DNA of 64,000 nt from Bacillus mesophilus (lineage in GTDB: Bacteria; Bacillota; Bacilli; Bacillales; SA4), in contig NZ_JAAIWM010000001.1 in the NCBI RefSeq assembly GCF_011008845.1, positions 372,001 to 436,000 on the forward strand. Reading direction: 5' to 3'. The notes under the pieces are model-generated. The model made no database searches, had not been told where the DNA came from, and saw nothing but the letters and a program-made list of their open reading frames with translations. Every line of letters starts with the position of its first letter. The stretch's first letter is position 1. Positions 16,856 to 25,424 of the stretch are shown piece by piece. Position numbers and translations under genes: made by a program.

Positions 16856-17085
16856 AACAATCCTCTCCCTATCATGTATTTTCTACTATGTACTAGCAGA
16901 AGAAAATTCCAACTCCTTTTGTCAGAATTTTCACATTCATCTTAACATGCTTAGAGAAAGGTGGGTATTGGGAAATTACCCTTCATTTAATGATGATTTG
17001 ACGCAGCTTTTCATGGTCATTTTCCCAACATTAAATTGTTATGTCATGACATACTTTAATGAAATATATATGTTAAATAGTAACT

Positions 17086-17117
17086 AAAGAAGACTTAGCA
17101 TTAGCTAAGTCTTCTTT
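17086..17117 (-). terminator. Long-stem terminator after 64-aa gene
   Basis: A perfect 14-bp inverted repeat (AAAGAAGACTTAGC/GCTAAGTCTTCTTT, 4-nt loop). The minus-strand U-run is weak, so it may also act as an mRNA-stabilising hairpin. The gap 16856-17085 shows no gene. Confidence 0.6.
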
Positions 17118-17150
17118 CATCCATGCTCTTATAGATTTCTGAAAAAGTTT

Positions 17151-17345
17151 TTAACTTCTTGGTTCTTCTGTATATGTATAGACGACTGCACCACCATGTT
17201 GGGCAATACCTCGGAAGTGTTTAAAGTCATTCTGTTTGACGAGTAGCTCGCGAAAAGCTAGAAATACATCTTTTGTTACGAAATATTCTTCTAATTCACG
17301 ATTTCTCAACTTGTCTAATATATGTTCAATCTCCTCTGGAGTCAT
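17151..17345 (-). CDS. Conserved hypothetical protein (64 aa)
   Basis: Starts at an ATG preceded by GAGGAGG. The first 35 residues are a helical, charged segment (P-E-E-I-E-H-I-L-D-K-L-R), followed by F-L-A-F-R-E-L-L-V and the basic stretch D-F-K-H-F-R-G-I-A-Q-H-G-G, ending in V-V-Y-T-Y. No membrane segment or cysteine. I cannot assign a family; composition is that of a small soluble, perhaps nucleic-acid-interacting protein, which is inference. It is divergent from the SASP gene. Confidence 0.68.
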   Translation of the reverse strand: MTPEEIEHILDKLRNRELEEYFVTKDVFLAFRELLVKQNDFKHFRGIAQHGGAVVYTYTEEPRS

Positions 17346-17481
17346 TTAAATAACCTCCTCTCTTTTTTTATAAATAAGTCCTTATTTATCTTAGGAAAAT
17401 AAAAAAATGAAAAAAAATGTATAAAAAATTAATGATGTACAAAACATATACATGAAGCAACGATGAAGGGAGGGAAATTCA

Positions 17482-17673
17482 ATGGCAAACAATAATTCAA
17501 ATCAATTACTTGTTCCTGGAGTTGAACAAGCACTTGAACAAATGAAATATGAAATTGCTCAAGAATTTGGTGTAGACCTAGGACCTGAAACTACATCTCG
17601 TGCTAACGGTTCTGTAGGTGGAGAAATCACAAAGCGCCTAGTACAAATGGCTGAACAACAGCTAGGAAAGTAA
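17482..17673 (+). CDS. Alpha/beta-type small acid-soluble spore protein
   Basis: 63 aa. Both family signatures are present: the germination-protease site region [10 protein letters not shown] (near 27-36) and the DNA-binding C-terminal motif [17 protein letters not shown] (near 43-59). Such proteins coat spore DNA, shift it toward an A-like form, protect it from UV and supply amino acids at germination. A GGGAGGG site precedes the ATG. Expression is expected from sigma-G in the forespore, but I could not place a promoter of correct spacing. Downstream lies a structured hairpin and the long tandem array rather than a simple terminator. Confidence 0.95.
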   Translation: MANNNSNQLLVPGVEQALEQMKYEIAQEFGVDLGPETTSRANGSVGGEITKRLVQMAEQQLGK

Positions 17674-17693
17674 TCTTCATTTCACTATGACTA

Positions 17694-17747
17694 CTTGTAT
17701 AGAGCGCCTATCATCATGAATAACATCACGAAAGCTCTATCTACAAG
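17694..17747 (+). other. Large stem-loop in SASP 3' region
   Basis: CTTGTATAGAGC pairs with GCTCTATCTACAAG (12 bp with a 2-nt bulge, 28-nt loop), starting 20 bp after the SASP stop. It is followed by ATTTTATAAG, too weak a T-run for confident termination. It could be a 3'-UTR structure or a poor terminator. Confidence 0.55.
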
Positions 17748-17783
17748 ATTTTATAAGCAGAGAAATTACATCGTGTAAGTCAT

Positions 17784-18157
17784 CATTGCTTATATCTATG
17801 AATTTTAATACACACACACCATGATTATCATCATTGCTTATTAATTATGATCATAAGCAAGACACACACCATGATTATCACCTTTGCTTATTAATCGTGA
17901 TCGTAAGCAAGACACACACACCATGATTATCACCATTACTTATTAATCATGATCGTAAGCAAGACACACACACACCATGATTATCACCTTTGCTTATTGT
18001 TCATGATTTTAAGTAAGACACACACACCATGATTATCATCTTTGTTTATTAATTATGATTGTAAGTAAGACACATACACCATGAATTTTATTATCAAGCT
18101 TATAATAGTTACATGTAAGTAAAGACACACACACCATGATCCAACACCATTACTTAC
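17784..18157 (+). repeat. Tandem array of seven 50-55 bp units with (AC)n tract and stem-loop
   Basis: Units are marked by ACCATGAT at 17821, 17871, 17923, 17977, 18029, 18081 and 18136, giving periods of 50, 52, 54, 52, 52 and 55 bp; most length variation is in the (AC)n tract. Each complete unit has an AC repeat, ATGATTATCA, then TTGCTTA-loop-TAAGCAA. A partial unit (17784-17810) precedes and a truncated one ends the array; the sixth unit is diverged. The 627-bp gap 17674-18300 holds no gene, and periods are not multiples of three. See findings. Confidence 0.92.
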
Positions 18158-18270
18158 AAAACTACAAACACAAAGAGTATTTTACTCACTATCAAGAAAA
18201 TAATACATCCAAGTAACGAAAAATCCATCCAATTCAAGAAACAATGAAATTGCCCATTACACACATACAC

Positions 18271-18298
18271 GAAGCAGCCTTGAGCTGCTTCTTTTTTT
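18271..18298 (+). terminator. Strong rightward terminator after the tandem array
   Basis: GAAGCAGC pairs with GCTGCTTC (5-nt loop) followed directly by seven Ts on the plus strand; the minus side has no T-run. It defines the 3' end of any transcript crossing the array. Confidence 0.9.
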
Positions 18299-18300
18299 AT

Positions 18301-19152
18301 TTACTCATGTATCCAATCCATTACAGCAGTATATAAGTTTTTTCCATCTTCATAACCTTCGTTAAACAATTGAGTTAGCCGATTTTGATTTCTCTCTACT
18401 CTTCCAACCTTCAGAGGTTTAGATGGTTGGATAATAAAAACCTTTCCTTGCTCTTCTTGATCGTAAATATATTGCAGTGTCTCGTTGTAGAAGTCAGCTC
18501 TATTATCCATACTCTTTAAAAGTCCAGGATAATTCTTGTACAATCTCGAAGAAATCCAGGATTGTCTAGAAGGTTTTTTTTGATATCCCTTGTTTCTTGT
18601 TAAAATAACCACATTCTTTTCAAAACCAACTTCTTCTGCTCGTTTAATTGGAATAGGGTCGGATATTCCACCATCTAATAAGCAGCGTTGATCAAATTCT
18701 ACAATTGGGGCAGCAAATGGTAAAGAACTAGAAGCCCTTAAAATCATAAGCATATCTTTTCCGTGTTGATGTTTATTGTAATAAACGGGTTCTCCAGTCA
18801 CACAATCAGTTGTACCAACCTCAAATGATTCTTCTGCTTTATAAAAGGCTTCATAATCAAACGGTACTAGTTTATTAGGAATTTCATCAAAAATAAAATC
18901 CATTCCAAACAATTCTCTTTTCTTAATATAATTTCTTAATGACAAGTAACTTGGGTTATGTATGTAATCAATATTTACTTTTCTGTTTCTATCTTTTTGT
19001 CTAGATAAATAGGACACTGCATTACAAGCACCTGCAGAAACCCCTATATTGTAAGGGAAATAAAGGTCTTTCTCTAAGAAGTATTCTAATACACCAGCGG
19101 TATAAACTCCTCTCATTCCCCCACCCTCAAGAACTAATCCAGCCTGGGTCAT
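18301..19152 (-). CDS. Patatin-like phospholipase
   Basis: 283 aa from the ATG at 19152, with AAGGGGG nine bases upstream; an earlier in-frame start lacks a site. The oxyanion loop G-G-G-M-R-G lies near residues 9-14, the nucleophile elbow G-V-S-A-G (catalytic Ser) near 39-43, and the dyad Asp in L-L-D-G-G-I-S-D-P-I-P near 160-170. This Ser-Asp pair defines bacterial patatins, which hydrolyse acyl esters of lipids. No signal peptide, so cytoplasmic or membrane-peripheral. It most resembles the YjjU-like branch. Its stop abuts the array terminator on the other strand, with no terminator of its own visible. Confidence 0.88.
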   Translation of the reverse strand: MTQAGLVLEGGGMRGVYTAGVLEYFLEKDLYFPYNIGVSAGACNAVSYLSRQKDRNRKVNIDYIHNPSYLSLRNYIKKRELFGMDFIFDEIPNKLVPFDYEAFYKAEESFEVGTTDCVTGEPVYYNKHQHGKDMLMILRASSSLPFAAPIVEFDQRCLLDGGISDPIPIKRAEEVGFEKNVVILTRNKGYQKKPSRQSWISSRLYKNYPGLLKSMDNRADFYNETLQYIYDQEEQGKVFIIQPSKPLKVGRVERNQNRLTQLFNEGYEDGKNLYTAVMDWIHE

Positions 19153-19336
19153 TGCTTTTGTCCCCCTTCTTATCAAAACCAATTTCTCTTATTTTACCAT
19201 ATAGTAAAATAGTGTTTATATGAAAATGTTAGTAAATAAATTGTAAATTTTTTTCAAAAGATTATAAAAACTACTTTACCTTTGGACAAAATTAATGCAG
19301 ACTATAGGATAAGGTATGTGAAAGGAGAGATGTCAC

Positions 19337-19525
19337 ATGAAGACAGCTTCATTAGGAGACATTGTTGAATTCAAGGGTGGATTACAAGGTATTGTAGAGA
19401 AAGTAAATGAAAACTCGGTCATTGTTGACCTCACATATATGGAAAACTTCCTAGACCTAGAGTTAGAACGACGTACTGTCGTTAACCATAAAAACTATAA
19501 AATTATCGGTGCAGTGAAAGTATAA
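19337..19525 (+). CDS. ykvS: YkvS-like DUF2187 protein
   Basis: 62 aa with AAAGGAG before the ATG. The sequence matches the DUF2187 family: G-D-I-V-E-F-K-G-G-L-Q-G-I-V-E-K-V-N-E near residues 7-25 and V-V-N-H-K-N-Y-K-I near 48-56. The compact beta-rich pattern resembles a KOW/SH3-like barrel. B. subtilis YkvS is of unknown function and maps near the queuosine operon, as here. Monocistronic, ending at a shared terminator. Confidence 0.85.
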   Translation: MKTASLGDIVEFKGGLQGIVEKVNENSVIVDLTYMENFLDLELERRTVVNHKNYKIIGAVKV

Positions 19526-19530
19526 AACAA

Positions 19531-19578
19531 AAAAAGCGCAGTTTTCCTATTATTTCTAAGGAAAACGCGCCTTTTTTT
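19531..19578. terminator. Bidirectional terminator between ykvS and queF
   Basis: A long stem (AAAGCGC-A-GTTTTCCT with AGGAAAAC-GCGC and flanking A/T runs) serves convergent ykvS and the queCDEF operon. Confidence 0.88.
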
Positions 19579-19586
19579 ATTACAAT

Positions 19587-20084
19587 TTAGCGATTATCAA
19601 CCTTTTCAGGATAAAGGTCATGATTCATCATCCGATAATCAGCCATCTGTTCATACTTTGTACCAGGTCGTCCATAATTGGTATATGGGTCGATAGAAAT
19701 CCCTCCACGAGGTGTAAACTTACCCCAAACCTCAATATAACGAGGATCCATTAACTTAATTAAATCATTCATAATAATGTTCATACAATCCTCATGGAAA
19801 TCACCATGGTTTCTAAAGCTGAACAAGTATAGTTTTAATGATTTGCTTTCTACCATTAGCTTGTCTGGAATATAGCTTATATAAATAGTTGCAAAGTCAG
19901 GCTGGTTTGTTTTCGGGCATAAGCTTGTAAACTCAGGGCAATTAAATTTCACAAAATAATCTCTGTTTACATGTTTATTTTCAAAGCTCTCTAACACTTC
20001 TGGTGAATACTCAAATAAGTATTTAGTACCTTGATTACCTAATAACGTTACACCTTCTAGTTCTGAATCGTTTCTTCCACTCAT
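19587..20084 (-). CDS. queF: NADPH-dependent preQ0 reductase QueF
   Basis: 165 aa, the short unimodular QueF form. The active-site Cys lies in [13 protein letters not shown] near residue 55; downstream V-E-S-K-S-L-K-L-Y (near 78-86) and H-E-D-C (near 97) carry the substrate-binding Glu and His. It reduces the nitrile of 7-cyano-7-deazaguanine to preQ1 with two NADPH, the last step before insertion into tRNA. TAGGTTG precedes the ATG. Fourth gene of queCDEF, 31 bp after queE, with the operon controlled by an upstream preQ1 riboswitch. Confidence 0.96.
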   Translation of the reverse strand: MSGRNDSELEGVTLLGNQGTKYLFEYSPEVLESFENKHVNRDYFVKFNCPEFTSLCPKTNQPDFATIYISYIPDKLMVESKSLKLYLFSFRNHGDFHEDCMNIIMNDLIKLMDPRYIEVWGKFTPRGGISIDPYTNYGRPGTKYEQMADYRMMNHDLYPEKVDNR

Positions 20085-20115
20085 TGTTTCAACCTACCCA
20101 TTCTATTTTAGAGTT

Positions 20116-20844
20116 TTAAACTCCTCTCTTATTCCCCCATACCAGTGTATGGAGTTGAGGAAGTACCTTTACGTTGTTCATTTCGTTTGTTTTTACAACT
20201 TCATCGATTAGCCATTCGTACTTCGTTAACAATGACGAGACGATTTGTGATTGGTCATCACCAAACACATTATCATTTCCAACTTGCAAATAAAAAGGTA
20301 CGTTAGGATAGCGCTGATGAATTTGTTTAGCATAAGCAAAGTCTTCATCGTTAAAAACGACAACTTTTAAAGAAAGCTGGTTTTCCTTTATACCATGAAG
20401 ATTTCCAATTATCTCAGAAAGCTTTTCATAGTCCGTCACCATACCAGAGCTAGGTGGTTTTGGGGAAATCGTAACGTCTTGAACTCTCTGCAACCAATCC
20501 TGCCATTTAGAACCCTGCGTTTCCACTCCTATTCTAATCCCATTCTCTCTTAATAAAGAAATAAGGCTTTCCATATTCGCTAATAACGCAGGATTTCCTC
20601 CGGATATTGTCACATGAGAAAAATTAGTACCACCTATTTCTGTTAATTGACTCCAAATTTCCTCAGCACTCAATTGTTTTATCTCATCTTTGGCAGATCC
20701 ATCCCACGTAAAAGCAGAATCACACCACTTACACTGGTAATCACAGCCAGCAGTCCGAACAAACATTGTTTTTGTGCCAATGACTGCTCCTTCTCCTTGA
20801 ATCGTAGGGCCAAAAATTTCTAATACTGGAATTGTCTTTACCAC
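20116..20844 (-). CDS. queE: 7-carboxy-7-deazaguanine synthase QueE
   Basis: 242-aa radical SAM enzyme that contracts 6-carboxytetrahydropterin to 7-carboxy-7-deazaguanine. The cluster motif is C-D-Y-Q-C-K-W-C (C-x3-C-x2-C near residues 33-40); T-I-S-G-G-N-P-A near 78 is the SAM-binding G-G-x-P element, and F-G-P-T-I-Q-G-E-G near 11-19 is a family signature. The start is GTG at 20844, sharing one base with the TAG of queD, so translation is coupled. Acts between QueD and QueC. Confidence 0.95.
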   Translation of the reverse strand: MVKTIPVLEIFGPTIQGEGAVIGTKTMFVRTAGCDYQCKWCDSAFTWDGSAKDEIKQLSAEEIWSQLTEIGGTNFSHVTISGGNPALLANMESLISLLRENGIRIGVETQGSKWQDWLQRVQDVTISPKPPSSGMVTDYEKLSEIIGNLHGIKENQLSLKVVVFNDEDFAYAKQIHQRYPNVPFYLQVGNDNVFGDDQSQIVSSLLTKYEWLIDEVVKTNEMNNVKVLPQLHTLVWGNKRGV

Positions 20845-21281
20845 TACTTTCCACTCACTTTCGGACGATACACAACATAACTAGTTGGTGTTTCCCTAAC
20901 TAATACCTGCAAGCATTTTGGTTTATTGGGTAAGGAAGTTAAAAACCGATCGATATTTTCCCATATTGTTCTTGCGATTACCTCTGTTGTTGGAAATTGA
21001 TCAGAATTGTTCTCATTAAAATCTTCAAGCTGGTCATTCATAATCGTATGGTCATATCGAGAATGCACGATTTTTTTTAAGTCTTGAAAGTTCACAAGAA
21101 ATCCTGACTCATTAAGGTCGTCACCAGCCACTGTAATATTTACAAAATATGTGTGACCATGGACATTACGACACTTCCCAGCATCCTCGTGAGGAATGAA
21201 ATGGGCAGCAGCAAAATGCATATCTTTATTTAATTCGTAAGAGTAAGAATGTTGCACTTGTGGGTAAAACTGCTGAAGCAT
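20844..21281 (-). CDS. queD: 6-carboxytetrahydropterin synthase QueD
   Basis: 145-aa member of the 6-pyruvoyltetrahydropterin synthase fold. Zinc ligands are the His in A-A-A-H near 27 and H-G-H in R-N-V-H-G-H-T-Y near 38-45, and the catalytic Cys is just before them (K-C-R). R-Y-D-H-T-I-M-N-D near 74-82 and P-T-T-E near 93-96 are conserved. It converts 7,8-dihydroneopterin triphosphate to 6-carboxy-5,6,7,8-tetrahydropterin. AAAGGAG precedes the ATG. queC ends 4 bp upstream. Confidence 0.95.
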   Translation of the reverse strand: MLQQFYPQVQHSYSYELNKDMHFAAAHFIPHEDAGKCRNVHGHTYFVNITVAGDDLNESGFLVNFQDLKKIVHSRYDHTIMNDQLEDFNENNSDQFPTTEVIARTIWENIDRFLTSLPNKPKCLQVLVRETPTSYVVYRPKVSGK

Positions 21282-21285
21282 AGGC

Positions 21286-21942
21286 TCACTCCTTTCCTTT
21301 GTTAGCTAAATAATCATTAAGACCCTTTTTACGTAAAACACATGCAGGACATTCTCCACATCCATCAGCAATGATTCCGTTATAGCAGGTTAATGTATTC
21401 TCTCGAACAAAGTCTAAAGCTCCAAGCTCATCTGCAAGACCCCAAGTTTCTTCTTTATTAATCCACATTAATGGAGTATGAATGACAAAGTTATAATCCA
21501 TTGAAAGGTTAAGAGTTACATTTAATGATTTAACAAACACATCACGGCAGTCAGGATAACCGCTAAAATCTGTTTCACATACACCTGTTACAATATGACG
21601 TGCCCCAGCCTGCTTCGCTAAAACGGCGGCGAAGGAAAGAAACAAGAGATTTCGACCATCCACAAATGTAGTAGGTAACTCACCCTCTTTTTGGTCAATA
21701 TCAATATCATCACGAGTTAACGCATTAGGGGCTAACTGATTTAGTAATGACATATCTAAAACGGTATGCTTAACATTAAGCTCCGCCGCAATTGAAGCTG
21801 CACAATCTATTTCTAATTTATGTTTTTGGTTGTAATTAAATGTAACGGTTTCAACCTCATCAAAATGTTTTAGTGCCCAAAATAAACAAGTCGTACTATC
21901 CTGGCCACCACTAAATACGACTACTGCTTTTTTTAATGTCAT
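21286..21942 (-). CDS. queC: 7-cyano-7-deazaguanine (preQ0) synthase QueC
   Basis: 218 aa from the ATG at 21942 behind AAAGGAGC; the frame runs further upstream through the riboswitch but has no start signal there. The PP-loop S-G-G-Q-D-S-T-T near residues 10-17 binds ATP, and four cysteines near the C-terminus (C-Y-N, then C-G-E-C-P-A-C) bind zinc. It turns 7-carboxy-7-deazaguanine into preQ0 using ATP and ammonia. First gene of queCDEF. Confidence 0.96.
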   Translation of the reverse strand: MTLKKAVVVFSGGQDSTTCLFWALKHFDEVETVTFNYNQKHKLEIDCAASIAAELNVKHTVLDMSLLNQLAPNALTRDDIDIDQKEGELPTTFVDGRNLLFLSFAAVLAKQAGARHIVTGVCETDFSGYPDCRDVFVKSLNVTLNLSMDYNFVIHTPLMWINKEETWGLADELGALDFVRENTLTCYNGIIADGCGECPACVLRKKGLNDYLANKGKE

Positions 21943-22014
21943 AAAAAAAGCTCCTTTCTTTTTATAAAAAGAAACGAGCGAATACACCTTCTCCAAAAAA
22001 ACAATAGGCAGCAC

Positions 22015-22044
22015 AGAATAAAACGATACCAAGTGATATCGTTT
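22015..22044 (-). terminator. Expression-platform terminator of the preQ1 riboswitch
   Basis: AAACGATA pairs with TATCGTTT (8-nt loop) followed on the minus strand by TTTATTCTG. It lies 2 bp after the aptamer and 72 bp before queC, as in a transcription-attenuating preQ1 switch. Confidence 0.8.
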
Positions 22045-22046
22045 GA

Positions 22047-22084
22047 CCTATAGTTTTTTATAGAGGGAGTTTTCGAACCTCTCG
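22047..22084 (-). ncRNA. preQ1-I riboswitch aptamer
   Basis: Read on the minus strand, GAGAGGTTC is followed by the P1 partner CTCCCTCTATAAAAAACTATAGG-type sequence with the A-rich tail and 3' CTA-AGG-like pseudoknot strand. This is the class I preQ1 consensus in order and spacing. It senses preQ1, the product of the downstream operon, and on binding would favour the terminator. A perfect GTGTGATCACAC palindrome (22089-22100) lies just upstream. Confidence 0.93.
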
Positions 22085-22138
22085 TTTCGTGTGATCACAC
22101 ACTGAACAATCACTATTTAATTTTAATAATTCTTATTA

Positions 22139-22166
22139 ACTATAACATAAATATGGTTTTCGACAA
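22139..22166 (-). promoter_or_regulatory. Probable sigma-A promoter of queCDEF
   Basis: On the minus strand TTGTCG (-35) and TATAGT (-10) are separated by 16 bp. The start site would lie about 45 bp before the preQ1 aptamer. The -35 and spacer are imperfect. Confidence 0.5.
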
Positions 22167-22518
22167 GTGAAAAAATGATTTGGGAATGCTTAAGCGTTTC
22201 AAAATAGATTTACCGCTTCTTAACATAACAGCTAAAGAGAGTTAATAAAAAGGTTGTACAATAAAGTAAATTTACTTAGTACTCCCTACAGTTTTCAAAA
22301 CACTCTCTCTGGTGTAACAAAATTATGTGTCTCTTAAGATTAGATTACTTCGAGTAAATATGACGGAATTCAACATCCCTCTGCGGTAATTGTCGGTAAA
22401 ATACATTACAAATATCCTGAAACATTTGATATATTTTGTAAATACATAGGGTTTAGTAAGTAAATTGGTATTTTTTTAAACCAATCGTCATAAAAATTGT
22501 AAGTAGGAGGAGATTATT

Positions 22519-23184
22519 ATGAGCAACAGGACACAGTTTGATGAACAGTTGGTTTCACTTAAAGAAAAGCTTCTTGAGATGGTTTATCAATCAAAGCACG
22601 CCATTGATCAATCGATCATCGCCCTACAATCTCAAGATTTAGAGCTGGCAAAACTGATCATCAGTCAAGATAAAGAAATTAATGAACTTGAGAAGGAAAT
22701 AAACGATATAGTAATCAGGAATATAGTCAAACAGCAACCTGTAGCCTCTGATTTAAGAAGATTAATGGTTGCAGTAAAGATATCTTCTGATATAGAGAGA
22801 GTTGGAGACTTAGCCGTTAATATCGCGAAATCTACTTTATTTATTGGTAAAGAACCTTTCCATACCTCTACAGACGCAATCCCCCAAATGGCAAAAGTTG
22901 TTCAAAAAATGCTGTCCGATTCCTTAACTGCCTATCATGAGGAAAACATTCAAAGTGCCTATTCTATTGCAAGTACCGATGATACAGTTGATAGAATGTA
23001 CGGAGAAACCATTCAATATTTGTTAGCCCAAATGGCATTACGACCAGATGCTGTCCCTCAACTTACTCAACTGGCATTTATATGTAGGTACTTAGAGCGT
23101 GTTGGGGATCATGTTACGAATATTGCTGAAAACATTATTTATTTAGTTAAAGGTGAAAGAATTGATTTGAATTTTCAGGTTTGA
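22519..23184 (+). CDS. phoU: Phosphate signalling protein PhoU
   Basis: 221 aa, all helical, with two PhoU repeats. The first has D-L-R-R-L-M-V-A-V-K-I-S-S-D-I-E-R-V-G-D near residues 80-99, and the second R-Y-L-E-R-V-G-D-H-V-T-N-I-A-E near 190-205. The E/D-x-x-x-D metal-binding motifs of the family are in both. PhoU couples phosphate import to PhoR signalling in the cytoplasm. GTAGGAGGAG precedes the ATG. Unusually it stands alone, without pst genes in this window. The preceding 335 bp beyond the queuosine promoter hold only a weak ATTGGT/ACCAAT hairpin near 22465-22487 and no gene I can support. Confidence 0.93.
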   Translation: MSNRTQFDEQLVSLKEKLLEMVYQSKHAIDQSIIALQSQDLELAKLIISQDKEINELEKEINDIVIRNIVKQQPVASDLRRLMVAVKISSDIERVGDLAVNIAKSTLFIGKEPFHTSTDAIPQMAKVVQKMLSDSLTAYHEENIQSAYSIASTDDTVDRMYGETIQYLLAQMALRPDAVPQLTQLAFICRYLERVGDHVTNIAENIIYLVKGERIDLNFQV

Positions 23185-23214
23185 TCTAAGACTATGTAGT
23201 TGGATGCCTATATA

Positions 23215-23246
23215 AGAAAAGCGCAACCGGTTGGTTGCGCTTTTTC
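23215..23246. terminator. Bidirectional terminator between phoU and the ABC-F gene
   Basis: A perfect 12-bp stem AAAAGCGCAACC/GGTTGCGCTTTT with 4-nt loop serves both convergent genes. Confidence 0.92.
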
Positions 23247-23252
23247 GTATTA

Positions 23253-24899
<1,647 letters not shown>

Positions 24900-25015
24900 T
24901 TACACTGCGGTTATTATAGCATAATACTGCCACAATATGATACTTTTCACTGTAAGAAATAGTTAATGAAGAATAGTTAGTAGACGTTGGTTGAAAATTT
25001 ATTCTCTAATATAAA

Positions 25016-25042
25016 AACAGACATGGGAAATTTCCCATGTCC
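25016..25042 (-). terminator. Palindromic terminator of 45-aa gene
   Basis: GACATGGGAAATTTCCCATGTC is a perfect inverted repeat (given as 11+11 bases) followed on the minus strand by TGTTTTTA. Confidence 0.7.
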
Positions 25043-25048
25043 TGTTAC

Positions 25049-25186
25049 TTAACGATTTTCGTTATTCTTTTTGTCCTCTGCAACACCCTCAGCCAACTCA
25101 TCAAAAGATTTCACTTTCCCATGTGGATTTTGTGCTTCTTTTCTAGTTCTGAATTGTCGTTCCTTTTGGCGCTTTGATTGTGTCAT
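25049..25186 (-). CDS. Small basic/acidic hypothetical protein (45 aa)
   Basis: Begins M-T-Q-S-K-R-Q-K-E-R with AAAGGAGA eight bases before the ATG. The N-terminal half is strongly basic (R-x-F-R-T-R-K-E-A), followed by P-H-G-K-V-K-S-F-D-E-L-A and an acidic, Asn-rich tail. No hydrophobic segment. I do not recognise the family; size, charge pattern and dedicated terminator suggest a stationary-phase or spore-associated peptide, which is inference. Confidence 0.65.
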   Translation of the reverse strand: MTQSKRQKERQFRTRKEAQNPHGKVKSFDELAEGVAEDKKNNENR

Positions 25187-25335
25187 TGTCTATTTCTCCT
25201 TTATGAAATCAATTTCTCCTTTATTTTTTCAAATTCCTACCGTTCTTATGTATGTCCCTATTTGTTTAACAAGAAAGCAAGCGCATCATAGCTGCTCTTT
25301 CTTAAATTTACCATCTTTTAACCTAAGCATTTTAG

Positions 25336-25391
25336 TTGAAAGTCAGTAAAGGTCAAAGTAAAATAAAGTCAGAAGGTCAATAAAGGTCAAA
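25336..25391 (+). promoter_or_regulatory. clpE promoter with two CtsR operator boxes
   Basis: TTGAAA (25336-25341) and TAAAAT (25359-25364) form a sigma-A promoter with a 17-bp spacer. A degenerate CtsR box, AGTCAGTAAAGGTCAAAG, occupies the spacer. A near-consensus box, AGGTCAA-TAA-AGGTCAAA, lies at 25374-25391 downstream of the start site. CtsR represses clp genes until heat or protein stress inactivates it; this arrangement predicts tight repression of clpE. Confidence 0.88.
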
Positions 25392-25424
25392 TAAATATTA
25401 AATCTAAACCTAGGAGGAACTACG

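Noticed and set aside
16827..17087. 86-aa rightward frame starting inside the subtilase gene
   Set aside because: Its start overlaps the signal-peptide region antisense, composition is that of random AT-rich DNA, and no ribosome site is seen.
17418..17451. Sigma-G promoter TGTATAA / CATATAC for the first SASP gene
   Set aside because: The 20-bp spacing is too long for sigma-G, so the promoter was not called.
17821..18060. Repeated 7-9 codon peptides (ATG ATT ATC ... TAT TAA) in each array unit
   Set aside because: No ribosome site, substitutions between copies are non-synonymous, and unit lengths shift frame.
17784..18157. CRISPR array
   Set aside because: The whole unit is repeated with no unique spacers; the variable part is an AC microsatellite, and no cas genes are near.
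22089..22100. GTGTGATCACAC palindrome as a CRP-type site
   Set aside because: The half-sites have no 6-bp spacer and Bacillaceae do not use cAMP-CRP control; more likely part of the preQ1 leader.
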